Positions 1 to 9,151 of a DNA stretch of 64,000 nt are shown piece after piece; position 1 is the first letter of the stretch; each line of letters starts with the position of its first letter. A program made the position numbers and the translations under genes. Origin of the DNA: Nitrincola schmidtii (GTDB lineage: Bacteria; Pseudomonadota; Gammaproteobacteria; Pseudomonadales; Balneatricaceae); the NCBI RefSeq assembly GCF_008973715.1, contig NZ_WBOL01000008.1, forward strand, positions 1 through 64,000. The letters run 5' to 3'. The notes under the pieces were generated by a model. That model was not told the origin of the DNA. It saw only the letters and a list, made by a program, of their open reading frames with translations, and searched no databases.

Positions 1-120
1 TTCCTTCAGACCCTGCCGTTAGCCAGCAACGCCCTTGCCATTCGGATTGTCTTCCCCTTAGTCAGGGTGACTCAGGTTTCTTTCAACCTGACGGGTTTAC
101 CAGCTTCGCTGGGCAAACAC
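1..120 (-). mobile_element. 5' end of a probable group IIC intron (truncated by window edge)
   Basis: Read on the minus strand, this stretch starts at 120 with GTGTTTGCCC and carries a CAGGTT-gaaag-AAACCTG hairpin, then GGCAAGGGCGTTGC, and finally AACGGCAGGGTCTGAAGGAA at the window edge. The order and spacing resemble domain I of bacterial group IIC introns such as the Oceanobacillus one, which has a GUGUGCCC start, a GGGUGAGAGUCCC hairpin, a CGCAAGGGUGU segment and GGAAUCUGAAGGAAG. It begins directly behind the intrinsic terminator of the minus-strand gene at 174-1817, which is the target class IIC introns prefer. The reverse transcriptase and 3' end would lie outside the window to the left. 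The comparison is from memory, not from a search. Confidence 0.68.
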
Positions 121-149
121 GAAAAAGCGCCGCAATGGCGCTTTTTTAG
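121..149 (-). terminator. Intrinsic terminator of the acyl-CoA synthetase gene
   Basis: AAAAAGCGCC-gcaat-GGCGCTTTTTT forms a GC stem flanked by A and T runs, so it can work in both directions. It lies 25-50 bases past the stop codon of the minus-strand acyl-CoA synthetase gene. The putative group IIC intron starts at its distal T run. Confidence 0.85.
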
Positions 150-173
150 TTTACAGCTTAGCTATTCACACAA

Positions 174-1817
174 TCATTTGTGATTAGCTTGATCCCTAAG
201 CACAAACTTCTGGATCTTACCTGTCGAGGTTTTTGGCAGATCGCAGAAAATGACTTTTTTAGGAATTTTGAAGCGTGCCATATTATCGCGACAGAACTTA
301 ATAATATCTTCTTCAGTGATATCGCCCTGGGCAGAGGCTTTAAGCGTAACAAAGGCACAAGGCACCTCACCCCACTTCTCATCGTTCATCGCAACCACAG
401 CGGCTTCATTGACCGCTGGGTGACGGTAAAGAGTGTCTTCTACTTCAATGGAGGAGATGTTTTCGCCACCAGAGATGATGATGTCTTTAGAGCGGTCTTT
501 AATCTCGATATAGCCATCAGGATGCCATACCGCCAAATCGCCAGAATGGAACCAACCTCCTTCAAAAGAGGCATCCGTTGTTGTTGGATTTTTCAAGTAA
601 CCTTTCATAACAAGGTTGCCGCGCATAAAGATTTCACCAAGGGTTTTACCGTCTTGCGCTACCGGCTCTAAGGTTTCTGGGTTTGCAACCATCAGACCTT
701 CAAGCATCGGCGCACGAACACCTTGGCGAGACTTCAGACGTGCTTTTTCTTCTGGGGTCTTTTCATCCCACTCATCATGCCAAGCACAGACGACACTAGG
801 ACCATAGGTTTCAGTCAGACCATACACATGCGTCACTTTGAAGCCCATACGTTCCATGCCTTCAATAACAGCCGCTGGAGGCGCAGCTCCCGCCGTCATC
901 ACTTTAACTTCATGATTGATGCCCGCTTTTAGAGCATCATCGGCGTTATTCAGCATATTCAGAACGATCGGAGCACCACAGAAGTGATTAACCTTTTCTT
1001 CTTTAATCAAGTTATAGATCATATCCGCACGAACGTGGCGTAAAGACACACTGACACCCACTGCTGCAGCGATCGCCCAAGGGAAACACCAACCATTACA
1101 GTGGAACATCGGCAAGGTCCACAGATAAACAGGGTGATGACCCATATCCCATGAAACAATGTTACTCATTGCATTGAGATAAGCACCACGATGATGATAG
1201 ACCACACCCTTAGGATCACCGGTAGTACCCGAGGTGTAATTTAGGGTAATAGCATCCCACTCATTTTCAGGCAGTTCCCACGGATAATCTGGATCACCAT
1301 CAGCAATGAAGGCTTCATAATCCATGCTACCAATCAGCTCACCGCCTTCGTAACTTGGATCATCAATATCGATGACTAAAGGTTTATGCGCCATCATGCG
1401 CACAGCTCTCTGGATAACTTCAGAGAACTCACGATCTACGATAACGACTTTTGCCTCACCGTGCTGAAGAATAAAAGCAATCGCTTCTGCATCCAGACGA
1501 ATATTCAGCGCATTTAAAATTGCACCAGTGGCGGGTACCCCGAAGTGTGCTTCAAACACTTCAGGTAAGTTGGGAGCCATCACCGCTACGGTATCTCCCT
1601 TACCAACACCCTGCTTAGTTAATGCACTGGCAAGCTGTTTACAGCGATGAAATGTTTCCGCCCATGTACGTCTAACCGCACTTCCATGAACCACAGCCGT
1701 TCGATTAGGAAATACCTGCGCAGCTCGAGATAAAAAGCTCAAGGGGCTGAGCGGAACGTAATTAGCGGGGTTTTGATCTAAGCCCAAGGTATAGGGATTA
1801 TGATTTGACTTTGTCAT
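174..1817 (-). CDS. AMP-binding acyl-CoA synthetase
   Basis: A 547-residue member of the ANL superfamily. It should activate a short- or medium-chain carboxylic acid with ATP to an acyl-adenylate and then to the acyl-CoA. The P-loop motif YTSGTTGDPKG, the YGLTET motif, the hinge region GDLAVWHPDGYIEIKDRSKD and the C-terminal catalytic lysine in KTSTGKIQK are all present. The length and the opening NPYTLGLDQNPANYVPLSPLSFL fit the family that includes DmdB-like and plant AAE-like enzymes; the substrate cannot be read from sequence. The ATG at 1817 is chosen because CTGGAGAAT stands just before it; the frame is open for 21 further codons upstream without a ribosome site. It is divergent from a two-component system that may control it. 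Confidence 0.88.
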   Translation of the reverse strand: MTKSNHNPYTLGLDQNPANYVPLSPLSFLSRAAQVFPNRTAVVHGSAVRRTWAETFHRCKQLASALTKQGVGKGDTVAVMAPNLPEVFEAHFGVPATGAILNALNIRLDAEAIAFILQHGEAKVVIVDREFSEVIQRAVRMMAHKPLVIDIDDPSYEGGELIGSMDYEAFIADGDPDYPWELPENEWDAITLNYTSGTTGDPKGVVYHHRGAYLNAMSNIVSWDMGHHPVYLWTLPMFHCNGWCFPWAIAAAVGVSVSLRHVRADMIYNLIKEEKVNHFCGAPIVLNMLNNADDALKAGINHEVKVMTAGAAPPAAVIEGMERMGFKVTHVYGLTETYGPSVVCAWHDEWDEKTPEEKARLKSRQGVRAPMLEGLMVANPETLEPVAQDGKTLGEIFMRGNLVMKGYLKNPTTTDASFEGGWFHSGDLAVWHPDGYIEIKDRSKDIIISGGENISSIEVEDTLYRHPAVNEAAVVAMNDEKWGEVPCAFVTLKASAQGDITEEDIIKFCRDNMARFKIPKKVIFCDLPKTSTGKIQKFVLRDQANHK

Positions 1818-1938
1818 GTTATTCTCCAGTATTGTCCCTGACATTATGTGCAATAATACGTACTTTCCCTTATTACACAAGCAGACTTAAGGCAAATAAA
1901 TACAACTCGTGCACAGAAGAATAAGGAAAATAAACTGC

Positions 1939-3453
1939 ATGATCGATTTGCAACAAGAATTGGAGCGTTGCCAGCAAGAAGCCGATCGATATCGACTTCT
2001 TGCTGAACAGTCAACCGACCTGATTTCACGACATACTGCAACATCCGAGTGGATTTTTATAGACGTTAATCCAGCTATAGAACCCTTACTAGGCTATAGA
2101 GCTGAAGAGATCATTGGCACTTCTGGCTACGCGCTATTTCATCCCGAAGATGCGGATAATCTTAAAAACAGAACGGATTCGGTACGCTACCGTGATGGCC
2201 TTTACACCAATGTCTATCGCTATCGGCATAAGCAAGGCCATTACATTTGGTTTGAAACTACCAGTCGAACGATTCGTGATGACAAAGGAATTCCGGTAGA
2301 GGTCATCTGTGTATCACGTGATGTCACAGAACGAGAACGAGCCTTGCAAGCAACCCGTCGCCTCGCCAAAGTCGTTGAAGCTTCATCGGATATGATTCTG
2401 TTCTGTCAACATAACAACTTGGTTCTCACGTATCTGAATGAGTCTGCTCAGCGAACACTGAATAACGCAAGCTCTTCACCAAAACGACGCTTGCCAAACT
2501 TATTCAATGAGACGCAGTTTATGGAGGCCGTCATCCCTGCGTTAAATCTAGCAGCCAAGCAGGGTTACTGGCATGGGGCTATTTCAATGGAATTGGACGA
2601 TGAAAGTGAACGGGTTGCTGAACTTCGAGAAGTGATCGCTCATAGAGACAGAAACAATCGTCACAACGTTGATTACTACACTCTTATTGGTAGAGATGTG
2701 ACTGTTCGAAAACTGGCAGAGCAGCAGTATAAACGCCATCAGAATGAGATGGCGCATATGTCTAGACTGCTCTCTGTTGGAGAAATGGCAACCGAGTTGG
2801 CACACGAGATTAACCAACCTTTAGCCACCATCTTAAACTACAGTAACGGCACCTTAAGGCAGATCGAAGAACAGCAAATCAAGGAAATATCTCAAACACG
2901 AAGGGCGCTAGAACTGATCTCTAAACAAGCTCATCGCGCCGCTGAAATCATTCGTCGAATTCGACGTTTTGTTCAGCGAACTGAGATTCAATATGCCCCC
3001 TTCGATATCAATGATTGCTGCCAAGAAGTGGTGACTTTTTTAAATCAAGACGCACGAGACCAACAAATATCTTTTCAATTTGACTTAGACCCTGCCTCAC
3101 CCTTTGCCTATGGCGACAGAGTTCAGGTTGAACAGGTATTGTTAAACCTGCTTAAAAATTCGATCGAAGCCTATGCAAGTCATTCTTGCAGTTCGCCATC
3201 AATTCAGATAAAAACCTTCACAGAAGGTCAACAAGTCATTGTTAGCGTTAAAGATCAAGCCGGAGGCATTAAACCGGATATCATGACACAGCTCTTCGAA
3301 CCTTTTATGACCAGCAAATCGAATGGATTAGGAATGGGTCTTTCTATTTCTCGATCTTTAATTGAAAGCCATGGCGGTCAATTATGGGCAGAAAGCGATG
3401 GACATAAACAAAGCTGTTTCTACTTCAAACTACCCCTGAGAAATGACACATGA
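1939..3453 (+). CDS. PAS-domain sensor histidine kinase (FixL/StyS-like)
   Basis: A 504-residue cytosolic kinase with no clear membrane segment. Domains in order: a short N-terminal helix, PAS with a PAC motif (about 20-135), a second weaker PAS-like domain (about 145-260), a HisKA helix pair with the phospho-acceptor His near residue 289 in ELAHEINQPL, and a HATPase domain with the N box (NLLKNSIEA), DQAGG and GLGMGLSISRSL. The PAS-PAS-HisKA layout resembles FixL, StyS or TutC sensors. It has no haem-binding signature I can confirm. The start at 1939 has AAGGAAA upstream. Its stop overlaps the start of the partner regulator by four bases, so the pair is translationally coupled. It would phosphorylate that regulator in response to an unknown cytosolic signal. 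Confidence 0.9.
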   Translation: MIDLQQELERCQQEADRYRLLAEQSTDLISRHTATSEWIFIDVNPAIEPLLGYRAEEIIGTSGYALFHPEDADNLKNRTDSVRYRDGLYTNVYRYRHKQGHYIWFETTSRTIRDDKGIPVEVICVSRDVTERERALQATRRLAKVVEASSDMILFCQHNNLVLTYLNESAQRTLNNASSSPKRRLPNLFNETQFMEAVIPALNLAAKQGYWHGAISMELDDESERVAELREVIAHRDRNNRHNVDYYTLIGRDVTVRKLAEQQYKRHQNEMAHMSRLLSVGEMATELAHEINQPLATILNYSNGTLRQIEEQQIKEISQTRRALELISKQAHRAAEIIRRIRRFVQRTEIQYAPFDINDCCQEVVTFLNQDARDQQISFQFDLDPASPFAYGDRVQVEQVLLNLLKNSIEAYASHSCSSPSIQIKTFTEGQQVIVSVKDQAGGIKPDIMTQLFEPFMTSKSNGLGMGLSISRSLIESHGGQLWAESDGHKQSCFYFKLPLRNDT

Positions 3454-4061
3454 ATAATCATAATAATCGTGTATTTTTAGTTGATGACGATACTGACTTT
3501 CGAGAATCCATGCAGTGGCTATTAAGCTCTGCCGGATATGAAGTAATCAGTTCAAGTTCAGCAACTGACTTTTTAGAGTTATACCAAGGTGAACAAGGCT
3601 GCTTACTTCTTGATGTGCGCATGCCTGGTATTAATGGGCTTGCACTGCAACAGATTCTGCATGAGCGAAATATTCAACTACCCATTATCCTAATCAGTGG
3701 TCATGGTGATATTCCCATGGCCGTTAATGCGATCAAAGCAGGCGCGCTAGATTTTATTGAGAAGCCCTTCGATGATCGCCATTTGCTCAACTTAGTTAGT
3801 AAAGCACTCGTCATTGCCGAAGAACGCTTCACAACCTTTAAAGAAAACCAACAAATTCAACTGCGTTATGAAACACTCAGCCATCGTGAACGAGAGGTAA
3901 TGTCGCTGGTCATTAACGGTCAGGCTAACCGTGAAATTGCAGAATCACTTGGAATCAGTCCTAAAACGGTCGAAGTTCATAGAGCGCGCGTCATGTCAAA
4001 AATGCAAGCGGCTAGCCTTCCTGAGCTAGTCAACATGAACAATAGACTGAAACATAGCTAA
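3450..4061 (+). CDS. FixJ-family response regulator (receiver + LuxR-type HTH)
   Basis: A 203-residue regulator. The receiver domain (1-120) has the acidic pair at 12-13, phospho-acceptor Asp55 in LLLDVRMPG, Ser83 and Lys105 in FIEKPF. The segment SGHGDIPMAVNAIKAGALDF is typical of the FixJ/NodW/TutB branch. The C-terminal LuxR-type helix-turn-helix lies at about 140-195 (LSHREREVM ... IAESLGISPKTVEVHRARVM). Encoded directly after, and overlapping, its kinase. The most likely nearby target is the divergent acyl-CoA synthetase gene; in other gammaproteobacteria LuxR-type regulators (CrbR/ErdR) control acetyl-CoA synthetase, but this pair is not clearly orthologous to them. Confidence 0.92.
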   Translation: MNNHNNRVFLVDDDTDFRESMQWLLSSAGYEVISSSSATDFLELYQGEQGCLLLDVRMPGINGLALQQILHERNIQLPIILISGHGDIPMAVNAIKAGALDFIEKPFDDRHLLNLVSKALVIAEERFTTFKENQQIQLRYETLSHREREVMSLVINGQANREIAESLGISPKTVEVHRARVMSKMQAASLPELVNMNNRLKHS

Positions 4062-4188
4062 CCCATCACCGGAAGACAAAAGCGCTTATTAGCTAAAGTT
4101 TGATGCAGATCAGTAGAATGAGATGTCATCACACGGTAAAATATTGGCCGTACAATAATTATAAAGAAAGACTCAGGAAAGATTTAGT

Positions 4189-4665
4189 ATGGACAAAATA
4201 CTGGTTAGCGCTTGTTTATTAGGCGCAAAAGTACGCTATGACGGCCGCGATAACTTATTAGAACATGCCGCGTTGCAGAGATGGAAAAAACAGGGTCGCC
4301 TTGTGATGGTATGCCCTGAATCCTTAGGTGGCTTACCGACTCCTAGAGCACCCGCAGAGATACAATCACGCTTTCCGATTTTCGTCACCACGCAATGTGG
4401 CGAAGATGTTACCTCAGAATTTCTATCTGGAGCCGAAGAGGTTGTTAAAATTGCCAAGCAGAAAAACGTCTGCTGCGCATTGATGAAGTCCCGAAGCCCC
4501 TCTTGCGGCAATATGAACACCTATGACGGCAGCTTTTCAGGCACACTTTCTAATGCACCCGGTGTCGCTGCAGCAGAATTAATTCGCCACGGAATTCCGG
4601 TATTTAACGAATATCAGATAGATGAACTGATACGCTTTGTTGAAGCGCAGACCGAAGCGGCCTAG
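4189..4665 (+). CDS. DUF523 family protein (YbbK-like)
   Basis: A 158-residue soluble protein with the DUF523 hallmarks: the start VSACLLGAKVRYDG, a central VMVCPESLGGLPTPR, and a cysteine-rich core with CCALMKSRSPSCG. The conserved cysteines suggest a metal or iron-sulfur site, but no biochemical role is established that I can rely on. AGGAAAG precedes the ATG. It sits between the FixJ-type regulator and proS on the same strand, with its own probable terminator over its stop codon. Confidence 0.85.
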   Translation: MDKILVSACLLGAKVRYDGRDNLLEHAALQRWKKQGRLVMVCPESLGGLPTPRAPAEIQSRFPIFVTTQCGEDVTSEFLSGAEEVVKIAKQKNVCCALMKSRSPSCGNMNTYDGSFSGTLSNAPGVAAAELIRHGIPVFNEYQIDELIRFVEAQTEAA

Positions 4666-4685
4666 AATAAGGGCCGTTTTGTTTT
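4657..4685 (+). terminator. Probable short intrinsic terminator after the DUF523 gene
   Basis: CGGCC-tagaataag-GGCCG forms a 5-bp GC stem that includes the stop codon, followed by TTTTGTTTT. The stem is short, so strength is uncertain, and transcription may continue into proS. Confidence 0.5.
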
Positions 4686-4721
4686 CTAATTCTTTATTTT
4701 CATCTATGGAATCGCTTCTCT

Positions 4722-6437
4722 ATGCGCGCCAGTCAATACCTGATATCCACTTTGAAAGAAACGCCTTCTGACGCAGAAGTCATCAGCCATCAGCTTATGT
4801 TACGTGCGGGAATGATCCGCAAGCTTGCATCAGGTTTATACACATGGCTGCCACTAGGCCTACGTACTCTTCGAAAAGTAGAACGGATTGTTCGTGAAGA
4901 GATGGATGCGACTGGAGCGCAAGAAGTGCTGATGCCGGCAGTTCAACCCGCAGAACTTTGGCAAGAATCGGGTCGCTGGGAAAAATATGGTCCAGAACTT
5001 CTGCGTATTCAGGATCGTCATTATCGGGACTTCTGTGTTGGTCCAACTCACGAAGAAGTCATTACTGATATGATCCGTCGTGAAATTCGTAGTTACAAAC
5101 AACTACCCGCAAACTTTTATCAAATTCAAACTAAATTCCGTGATGAGATACGCCCACGTTTTGGCGTGATGCGCTCGCGTGAATTTATCATGAAAGACGC
5201 CTACTCTTTTCATACCAATCGTGAGTCGCTTCAACAAACCTACGAAGCGATGTACAACGCTTACAGTCGAATCTTCGAACGTTTAGGCTTACATTTCCGC
5301 CCTGTGCTAGCTGATAACGGCTCTATTGGTGGTAACTCTTCACATGAGTTTCATGTACTTGCAGACTCAGGTGAAGATGATATCGCCTTCTCTGATACCG
5401 GTAGCTATGCCGCAAATATCGAAAAAGCAGAGGCTTTGGCACCCGCAACAGAACGCCCAGCTCCTGCAGAAGAGATGCGTCTTGTCGATACACCGGATAC
5501 TAAGACCATTGCTGCACTGGTTGAAGGCTTTAAGCTACCGATCGTTAAAACTATTAAAACCTTGATTGTTGCGGCAAGCGAAGAGTGCGAAGCTGACTTT
5601 GTAGCACTATTGATTCGTGGCGATCATGAGCTTAATGAAATCAAAGCCGAAAAATTACCTCAAGTTGCCAGCCCATTGCGAATGGCAACTGAAGAAGAGA
5701 TTCGGGCAGTCGTCGGAGCAGGCCCCGGTTCACTGGGTCCAGTTAACCTTCCTATTCCCTGCATTATTGATCGTACGGTTGCGGTCATGGCTGATTTCGG
5801 CGCTGGTGCCAATATTGATGATAAGCACTACTTCGGCATCAACTGGGAGCGCGATCTGCCAATGCCAGAGGTAGCTGATATTCGTAATGTCGTCGCTGGC
5901 GATCCCAGCCCCTGTGGCCAAGGTGTTCTAGAGATTAAACGCGGTATTGAAGTCGGTCATGTGTTCCAACTCGGTAACAGCTATTCAACCGCCATGAACG
6001 CCACCGTTCTGGATGAAAATGGTAAAGCTGTGGTGATGGAGATGGGATGTTACGGCATCGGTATCACTCGTGTGGTAGCTGCTGCAATCGAACAGAACCA
6101 TGACAGCAATGGTATTATCTGGTCGGAAGCCCTAGCTCCCTTTACTGTAGCGTTGGTGCCGTTAAACTACGACAAATCTGAATTAGTTCGTGAAAAAGCA
6201 GATCAACTCTATGCTGCCTTAACTGCTGCCGGTGTTGAAGTGTTATTAGATGATCGTAAAGAACGCCCGGGCGTTAAGTTTGCCGATATGGAGCTGATGG
6301 GCATTCCACATCGTGTGGTAATTTCTGAGCGTGGGCTGAATGCAGGCACGCTGGAATACAAACATCGCCGTGATGCTGAGTCGCGTGATATTGCAGCAGA
6401 TGAGGTTCTAGAATTTCTAAATCAGCAGCTTGGCTAA
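4722..6437 (+). CDS. proS: Prolyl-tRNA synthetase (bacterial type)
   Basis: A 571-residue class II aminoacyl-tRNA synthetase that charges tRNA-Pro with proline in the cytosol. The start [26 protein letters not shown], class II motif 2 ([25 protein letters not shown]), a large editing (INS) insertion at about 230-390 and the C-terminal anticodon-binding domain ([29 protein letters not shown]) are all visible. Length matches the long bacterial form (about 570). It is followed by a strong terminator, and the next gene is convergent. Confidence 0.97.
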   Translation: MRASQYLISTLKETPSDAEVISHQLMLRAGMIRKLASGLYTWLPLGLRTLRKVERIVREEMDATGAQEVLMPAVQPAELWQESGRWEKYGPELLRIQDRHYRDFCVGPTHEEVITDMIRREIRSYKQLPANFYQIQTKFRDEIRPRFGVMRSREFIMKDAYSFHTNRESLQQTYEAMYNAYSRIFERLGLHFRPVLADNGSIGGNSSHEFHVLADSGEDDIAFSDTGSYAANIEKAEALAPATERPAPAEEMRLVDTPDTKTIAALVEGFKLPIVKTIKTLIVAASEECEADFVALLIRGDHELNEIKAEKLPQVASPLRMATEEEIRAVVGAGPGSLGPVNLPIPCIIDRTVAVMADFGAGANIDDKHYFGINWERDLPMPEVADIRNVVAGDPSPCGQGVLEIKRGIEVGHVFQLGNSYSTAMNATVLDENGKAVVMEMGCYGIGITRVVAAAIEQNHDSNGIIWSEALAPFTVALVPLNYDKSELVREKADQLYAALTAAGVEVLLDDRKERPGVKFADMELMGIPHRVVISERGLNAGTLEYKHRRDAESRDIAADEVLEFLNQQLG

Positions 6438-6469
6438 TATATCCAAGAACTAGTTGACAGATACACAGA

Positions 6470-6500
6470 GAGGGTTGCAGTGATGCAACCCTCTTTTTTT
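6470..6500 (+). terminator. Intrinsic terminator of proS
   Basis: GAGGGTTGCA-gtga-TGCAACCCTC is a perfect 10-bp stem followed by seven T residues. It lies between the convergent proS and fpr genes. Confidence 0.93.
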
Positions 6501-6512
6501 GGAGAGGTTCAA

Positions 6513-7283
6513 TTAATCAACAAATGCGCGCTCTATCACGTATTGTCCCAGCACGCCTTTCCGCGTTTCGTTAAAGCCCCAACCGTCTAACAGTTCAGTT
6601 AAATCCTTTAACATGGCCGGACTACCACAGATCATAAATCGATCATCATCGAGATTGGGCTTAGGTAAACCTAAATCCTCAAACAACTTACCATCCAACA
6701 TCAGAGTCGTGATACGGCCTTGATTGATATAAGGCTCCCGCGTCACCGTTGGGTAGTAGATTAATTGCTGACTGACCATATCACCGAAAAATTCATTATG
6801 CGGCAGTTGATCTTGAATTTCAGACTGATACGCCAATTCTGATACATGACGAACTCCATGTACCAAAATAACTTTCTCGTATTGCTCGTAAACTTCTGGG
6901 TCTTTAATGATGCTCATAAAGGGCGCTAAGCCTGTGCCCGTTGCAAGCAAGTATAGGTTCTTACCCGGTATCAAAAAGTCAGTGAGCAGCGTGCCTGTTG
7001 GCTTACGACTGATATAGATCTGATCGCCAGGTTGAATCTTCTGCAAACGCGATGTTAATGGGCCATCTTGTACCTTAATACTGAAGAACTCTAAGGTTTC
7101 TTCGTAATTGGCACTGGCGATGCTATAAGCACGCAATAAAGGACGACCTTCCACTTCCAAACCTATCATGGTGAAGTGTCCATTTTTAAAGCGAAAACCC
7201 TGATCACGCGTGGTCTTGAAGCTAAACAAGGTGTCATTCCAGTGCTGTACCTCAAGCACTGTTTCGGTATGCAAATTCGCCAT
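6513..7283 (-). CDS. fpr: Ferredoxin/flavodoxin-NADP+ reductase
   Basis: A 256-residue flavoprotein that moves electrons between NADPH and ferredoxin or flavodoxin. FAD is bound by RAYSIAS (near 51-57), NADP by GTGLAPFMSI and CGSPAMLKDL. The C-terminal VIERAFVD is the usual tail of the bacterial subclass I Fpr enzymes, and length fits that family (about 257). Single gene, convergent with proS; the 192-base region upstream separates it from a divergent small membrane protein gene. No clear SoxR/SoxS-type site could be assigned there. Confidence 0.95.
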   Translation of the reverse strand: MANLHTETVLEVQHWNDTLFSFKTTRDQGFRFKNGHFTMIGLEVEGRPLLRAYSIASANYEETLEFFSIKVQDGPLTSRLQKIQPGDQIYISRKPTGTLLTDFLIPGKNLYLLATGTGLAPFMSIIKDPEVYEQYEKVILVHGVRHVSELAYQSEIQDQLPHNEFFGDMVSQQLIYYPTVTREPYINQGRITTLMLDGKLFEDLGLPKPNLDDDRFMICGSPAMLKDLTELLDGWGFNETRKGVLGQYVIERAFVD

Positions 7284-7475
7284 TACTGAACTTCCTAATC
7301 CTGACTGAAAACAATGGGCTAACTTTACCTCATTACTCTATATAAATTAAAAGAATTATTAGCGTTATTTTAATAACTCAATTGAATATAAGATCAACCC
7401 TTTTCTTTAAACTTAGCCTACTATAAAGTGAATAAGCAAACGTTAAATCAGTCTTACCTAAACAAGGGGTGTTTT

Positions 7476-7676
7476 ATGAATTTAAATGTAAATGTTGGTG
7501 GGATAGATAAAATTGCACGAATTTCTGTTGGCGTTTTACTGATTATCCTAGCCATTATGGGGATAGGTACGCCTTGGACGTGGATTGGAATTGTACCCAT
7601 TGTTACGGGTCTTTCAGGTCGCTGTCCTGCCTACAGTATTTTTGGCATCAATACCTGTGGCATAGAAAAAAAATAA
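7476..7676 (+). CDS. Small DUF2892 (YgaP-type) inner membrane protein
   Basis: A 66-residue protein with two hydrophobic segments (about 17-32 and 34-50) joined by a short turn (GIGTPWTW), and the family ending GLSGRCPAYSIFGINTC. DUF2892 occurs alone or fused to rhodanese domains (YgaP); the conserved cysteines near the C-terminus fit a sulfur or redox context, but function is unknown. The ATG at 7476 is chosen because AAGGGG lies directly before it; the frame is open 16 codons further upstream without a ribosome site. Its last codons overlap the T run of a terminator reading the other way. Confidence 0.85.
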   Translation: MNLNVNVGGIDKIARISVGVLLIILAIMGIGTPWTWIGIVPIVTGLSGRCPAYSIFGINTCGIEKK

Positions 7677-7723
7677 GCCCAACTTAGTGGGCTTAAAACA
7701 TGAGCGCTACAAAGCGCTCATGT
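7666..7723 (-). terminator. Tandem hairpins ending the methylcitrate operon
   Basis: Reading on the minus strand from prpF, the first hairpin is ACATGAGCGCT-ttgt-AGCGCTCATG followed by TTTT (7723-7695). The second is AGCCCA-ctaagt-TGGGCT followed by a long T run (7694-7666), which overlaps the 3' end of the convergent DUF2892 gene. Both fit intrinsic termination for the prp operon. Confidence 0.8.
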
Positions 7724-7806
7724 GTTCTCAAACAAAGAACATAACAAACAGGTTACAAAAGCTTATCTAGACAAGCTCTATTAGAACGCATCCTTAAACC
7801 GCAAAC

Positions 7807-8985
7807 TTAGAAAGTATCGCCTGGAATACGCACCCAGCCTTCCATCAGCACGCGAGCACTGCGACTCATCACGGCTTTAGTCACTTTCCACTCGCCCTGC
7901 TCTAAGGTGGCCGCAGCGCCCACACGAAGGGTACCAGACGGATGTCCAAAGGATACAGAATCACGTTCGACACCACCGGCAGCTAGGTTAACTAGCGTTC
8001 CTTCAACCGCAGCGGCTGTGGCGATCGCAACAGAGGCAGTGCCCATCATCGCATGGTGTAACTTACCCATCGACAAAGCACGCACACAGATATCAATTTC
8101 TTGAGCTGAAATCTGCTTACCGCTCGAAGACTCATACGCTGTTGCCGGTGCAACAAACGCAATTTTCGGCGTATGCTGACGCGCTACCGCTTCAGAAATA
8201 TCCTTGATCAAGCCCATTTTTACCGCACCGTAAGCACGCATGGTCTCGAATTTTTCCAATGCAACCGCATCGGAGTTGATATCTTTTTGCAGTTCAGTGC
8301 CGGTATAACCAATATCCGCCGCATTGACAAAAATGGTGGGTATACCTGAGTTAATCATGGTCGCTTTAAAGGTGCCCATACCTGGCACTTCTAAATCATC
8401 GACCACATTACCCGTTGGGAACATGGAACCTTCACCATCGGCTGGGTCCATAAACTCGATCACCACTTCCGCCGCTGGAAAAGTCACACCATCCAACTCA
8501 AAGTCACCGGTTTCCTGTACTTCACCGTTGGTAATAGGCACATGAGCAATAATCGTTTTACCGATGTTTTTCTGCCAGATGCGAACCGTACAGATACCAT
8601 TTTCAGGAATACGCGATGCATCGACTAAGCCTTTACTGATCGCAAAAGCACCAACAGCAGCGGTAAGATTGCCGCAGTTACCGGACCAATCGACAAAGGC
8701 TTTGTTAATCGCTACCTGACCAAACAGATAATCCACATCATGGTCTGGCTGCTCACTTTTCGCCAAAATCACTGTCTTAGAAGTACTGGATGTAGCACCA
8801 CCCATACCATCAATCTGCTGACCGTAAGGATCTGGACTACCAATTACACGCTGTAAAATCTTATCCCGCGCCTCACCCGGCACCTGTGCCGCTTTTGGCA
8901 GATCCGTCAGGCTGAAAAACACACCCTTAGACGTACCACCACGCATATAAGTGGCAGGAATTTTAATCTGAGGAACATTAGACAT
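7807..8985 (-). CDS. prpF: PrpF, AcnD-accessory protein / 2-methylaconitate isomerase
   Basis: A 392-residue protein of the PrpF family (diaminopimelate epimerase fold). It works with AcnD in the methylcitrate cycle, isomerising 2-methylaconitate so that it can be hydrated. The start YMRGGTSKGVFF, the SGNCGNLTAAVGAFAI motif with the active-site-type cysteine and the GHPSGTLRVG segment are characteristic. The ATG at 8985 has AAGGAG upstream; the frame runs further back through an intergenic repeat but that part is not coding. It is the last gene of the operon and is separated from acnD by 166 bases holding an inverted-repeat element. Confidence 0.95.
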   Translation of the reverse strand: MSNVPQIKIPATYMRGGTSKGVFFSLTDLPKAAQVPGEARDKILQRVIGSPDPYGQQIDGMGGATSSTSKTVILAKSEQPDHDVDYLFGQVAINKAFVDWSGNCGNLTAAVGAFAISKGLVDASRIPENGICTVRIWQKNIGKTIIAHVPITNGEVQETGDFELDGVTFPAAEVVIEFMDPADGEGSMFPTGNVVDDLEVPGMGTFKATMINSGIPTIFVNAADIGYTGTELQKDINSDAVALEKFETMRAYGAVKMGLIKDISEAVARQHTPKIAFVAPATAYESSSGKQISAQEIDICVRALSMGKLHHAMMGTASVAIATAAAVEGTLVNLAAGGVERDSVSFGHPSGTLRVGAAATLEQGEWKVTKAVMSRSARVLMEGWVRIPGDTF

Positions 8986-9032
8986 AATATGGCTCCTTAA
9001 AAGGTTGCTGCACCCATTATTCGGTGCAAGAC

Positions 9033-9135
9033 GGGAACAGGTCATATCTGTTTGGACACGCCGTAAACCCGTCCATGGGGGCTCGCTGTTGCCATCCATG
9101 GCAACAGACGGTCCAACCAGATATGACCCGTCCCC
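9033..9135. repeat. 103-bp imperfect palindromic repeat element between acnD and prpF
   Basis: Outer arms of 25 bases (9033-9057 and 9111-9135) are inverted copies that differ at three positions; the shared core is CAGATATGACC. Inside, CTGTTGCCAT-cc-ATGGCAACAG is a perfect 10-bp hairpin (9086-9107), and CCCGTCCATGGGGG gives another small palindrome. No protein is encoded. Nested palindromes of this kind recur as dispersed intergenic repeats or MITE-like elements in many marine gammaproteobacteria; copy number here cannot be checked. Confidence 0.75.
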
Positions 9136-9151
9136 TTCTTAGATAACGCAG

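Noticed and set aside
7383-7398. FNR-like site TTGAA-N6-ATCAA upstream of the DUF2892 gene
   Set aside because: FNR/Anr sites need a four-base spacer and a TTGAT half site; here the spacer is six and the left half is imperfect.
8986-9099. Open extension of the prpF frame upstream of 8985
   Set aside because: It runs through the intergenic inverted repeat, lacks a ribosome site, and PrpF homologues start at the YMRGGTSKG region reached from the ATG at 8985.
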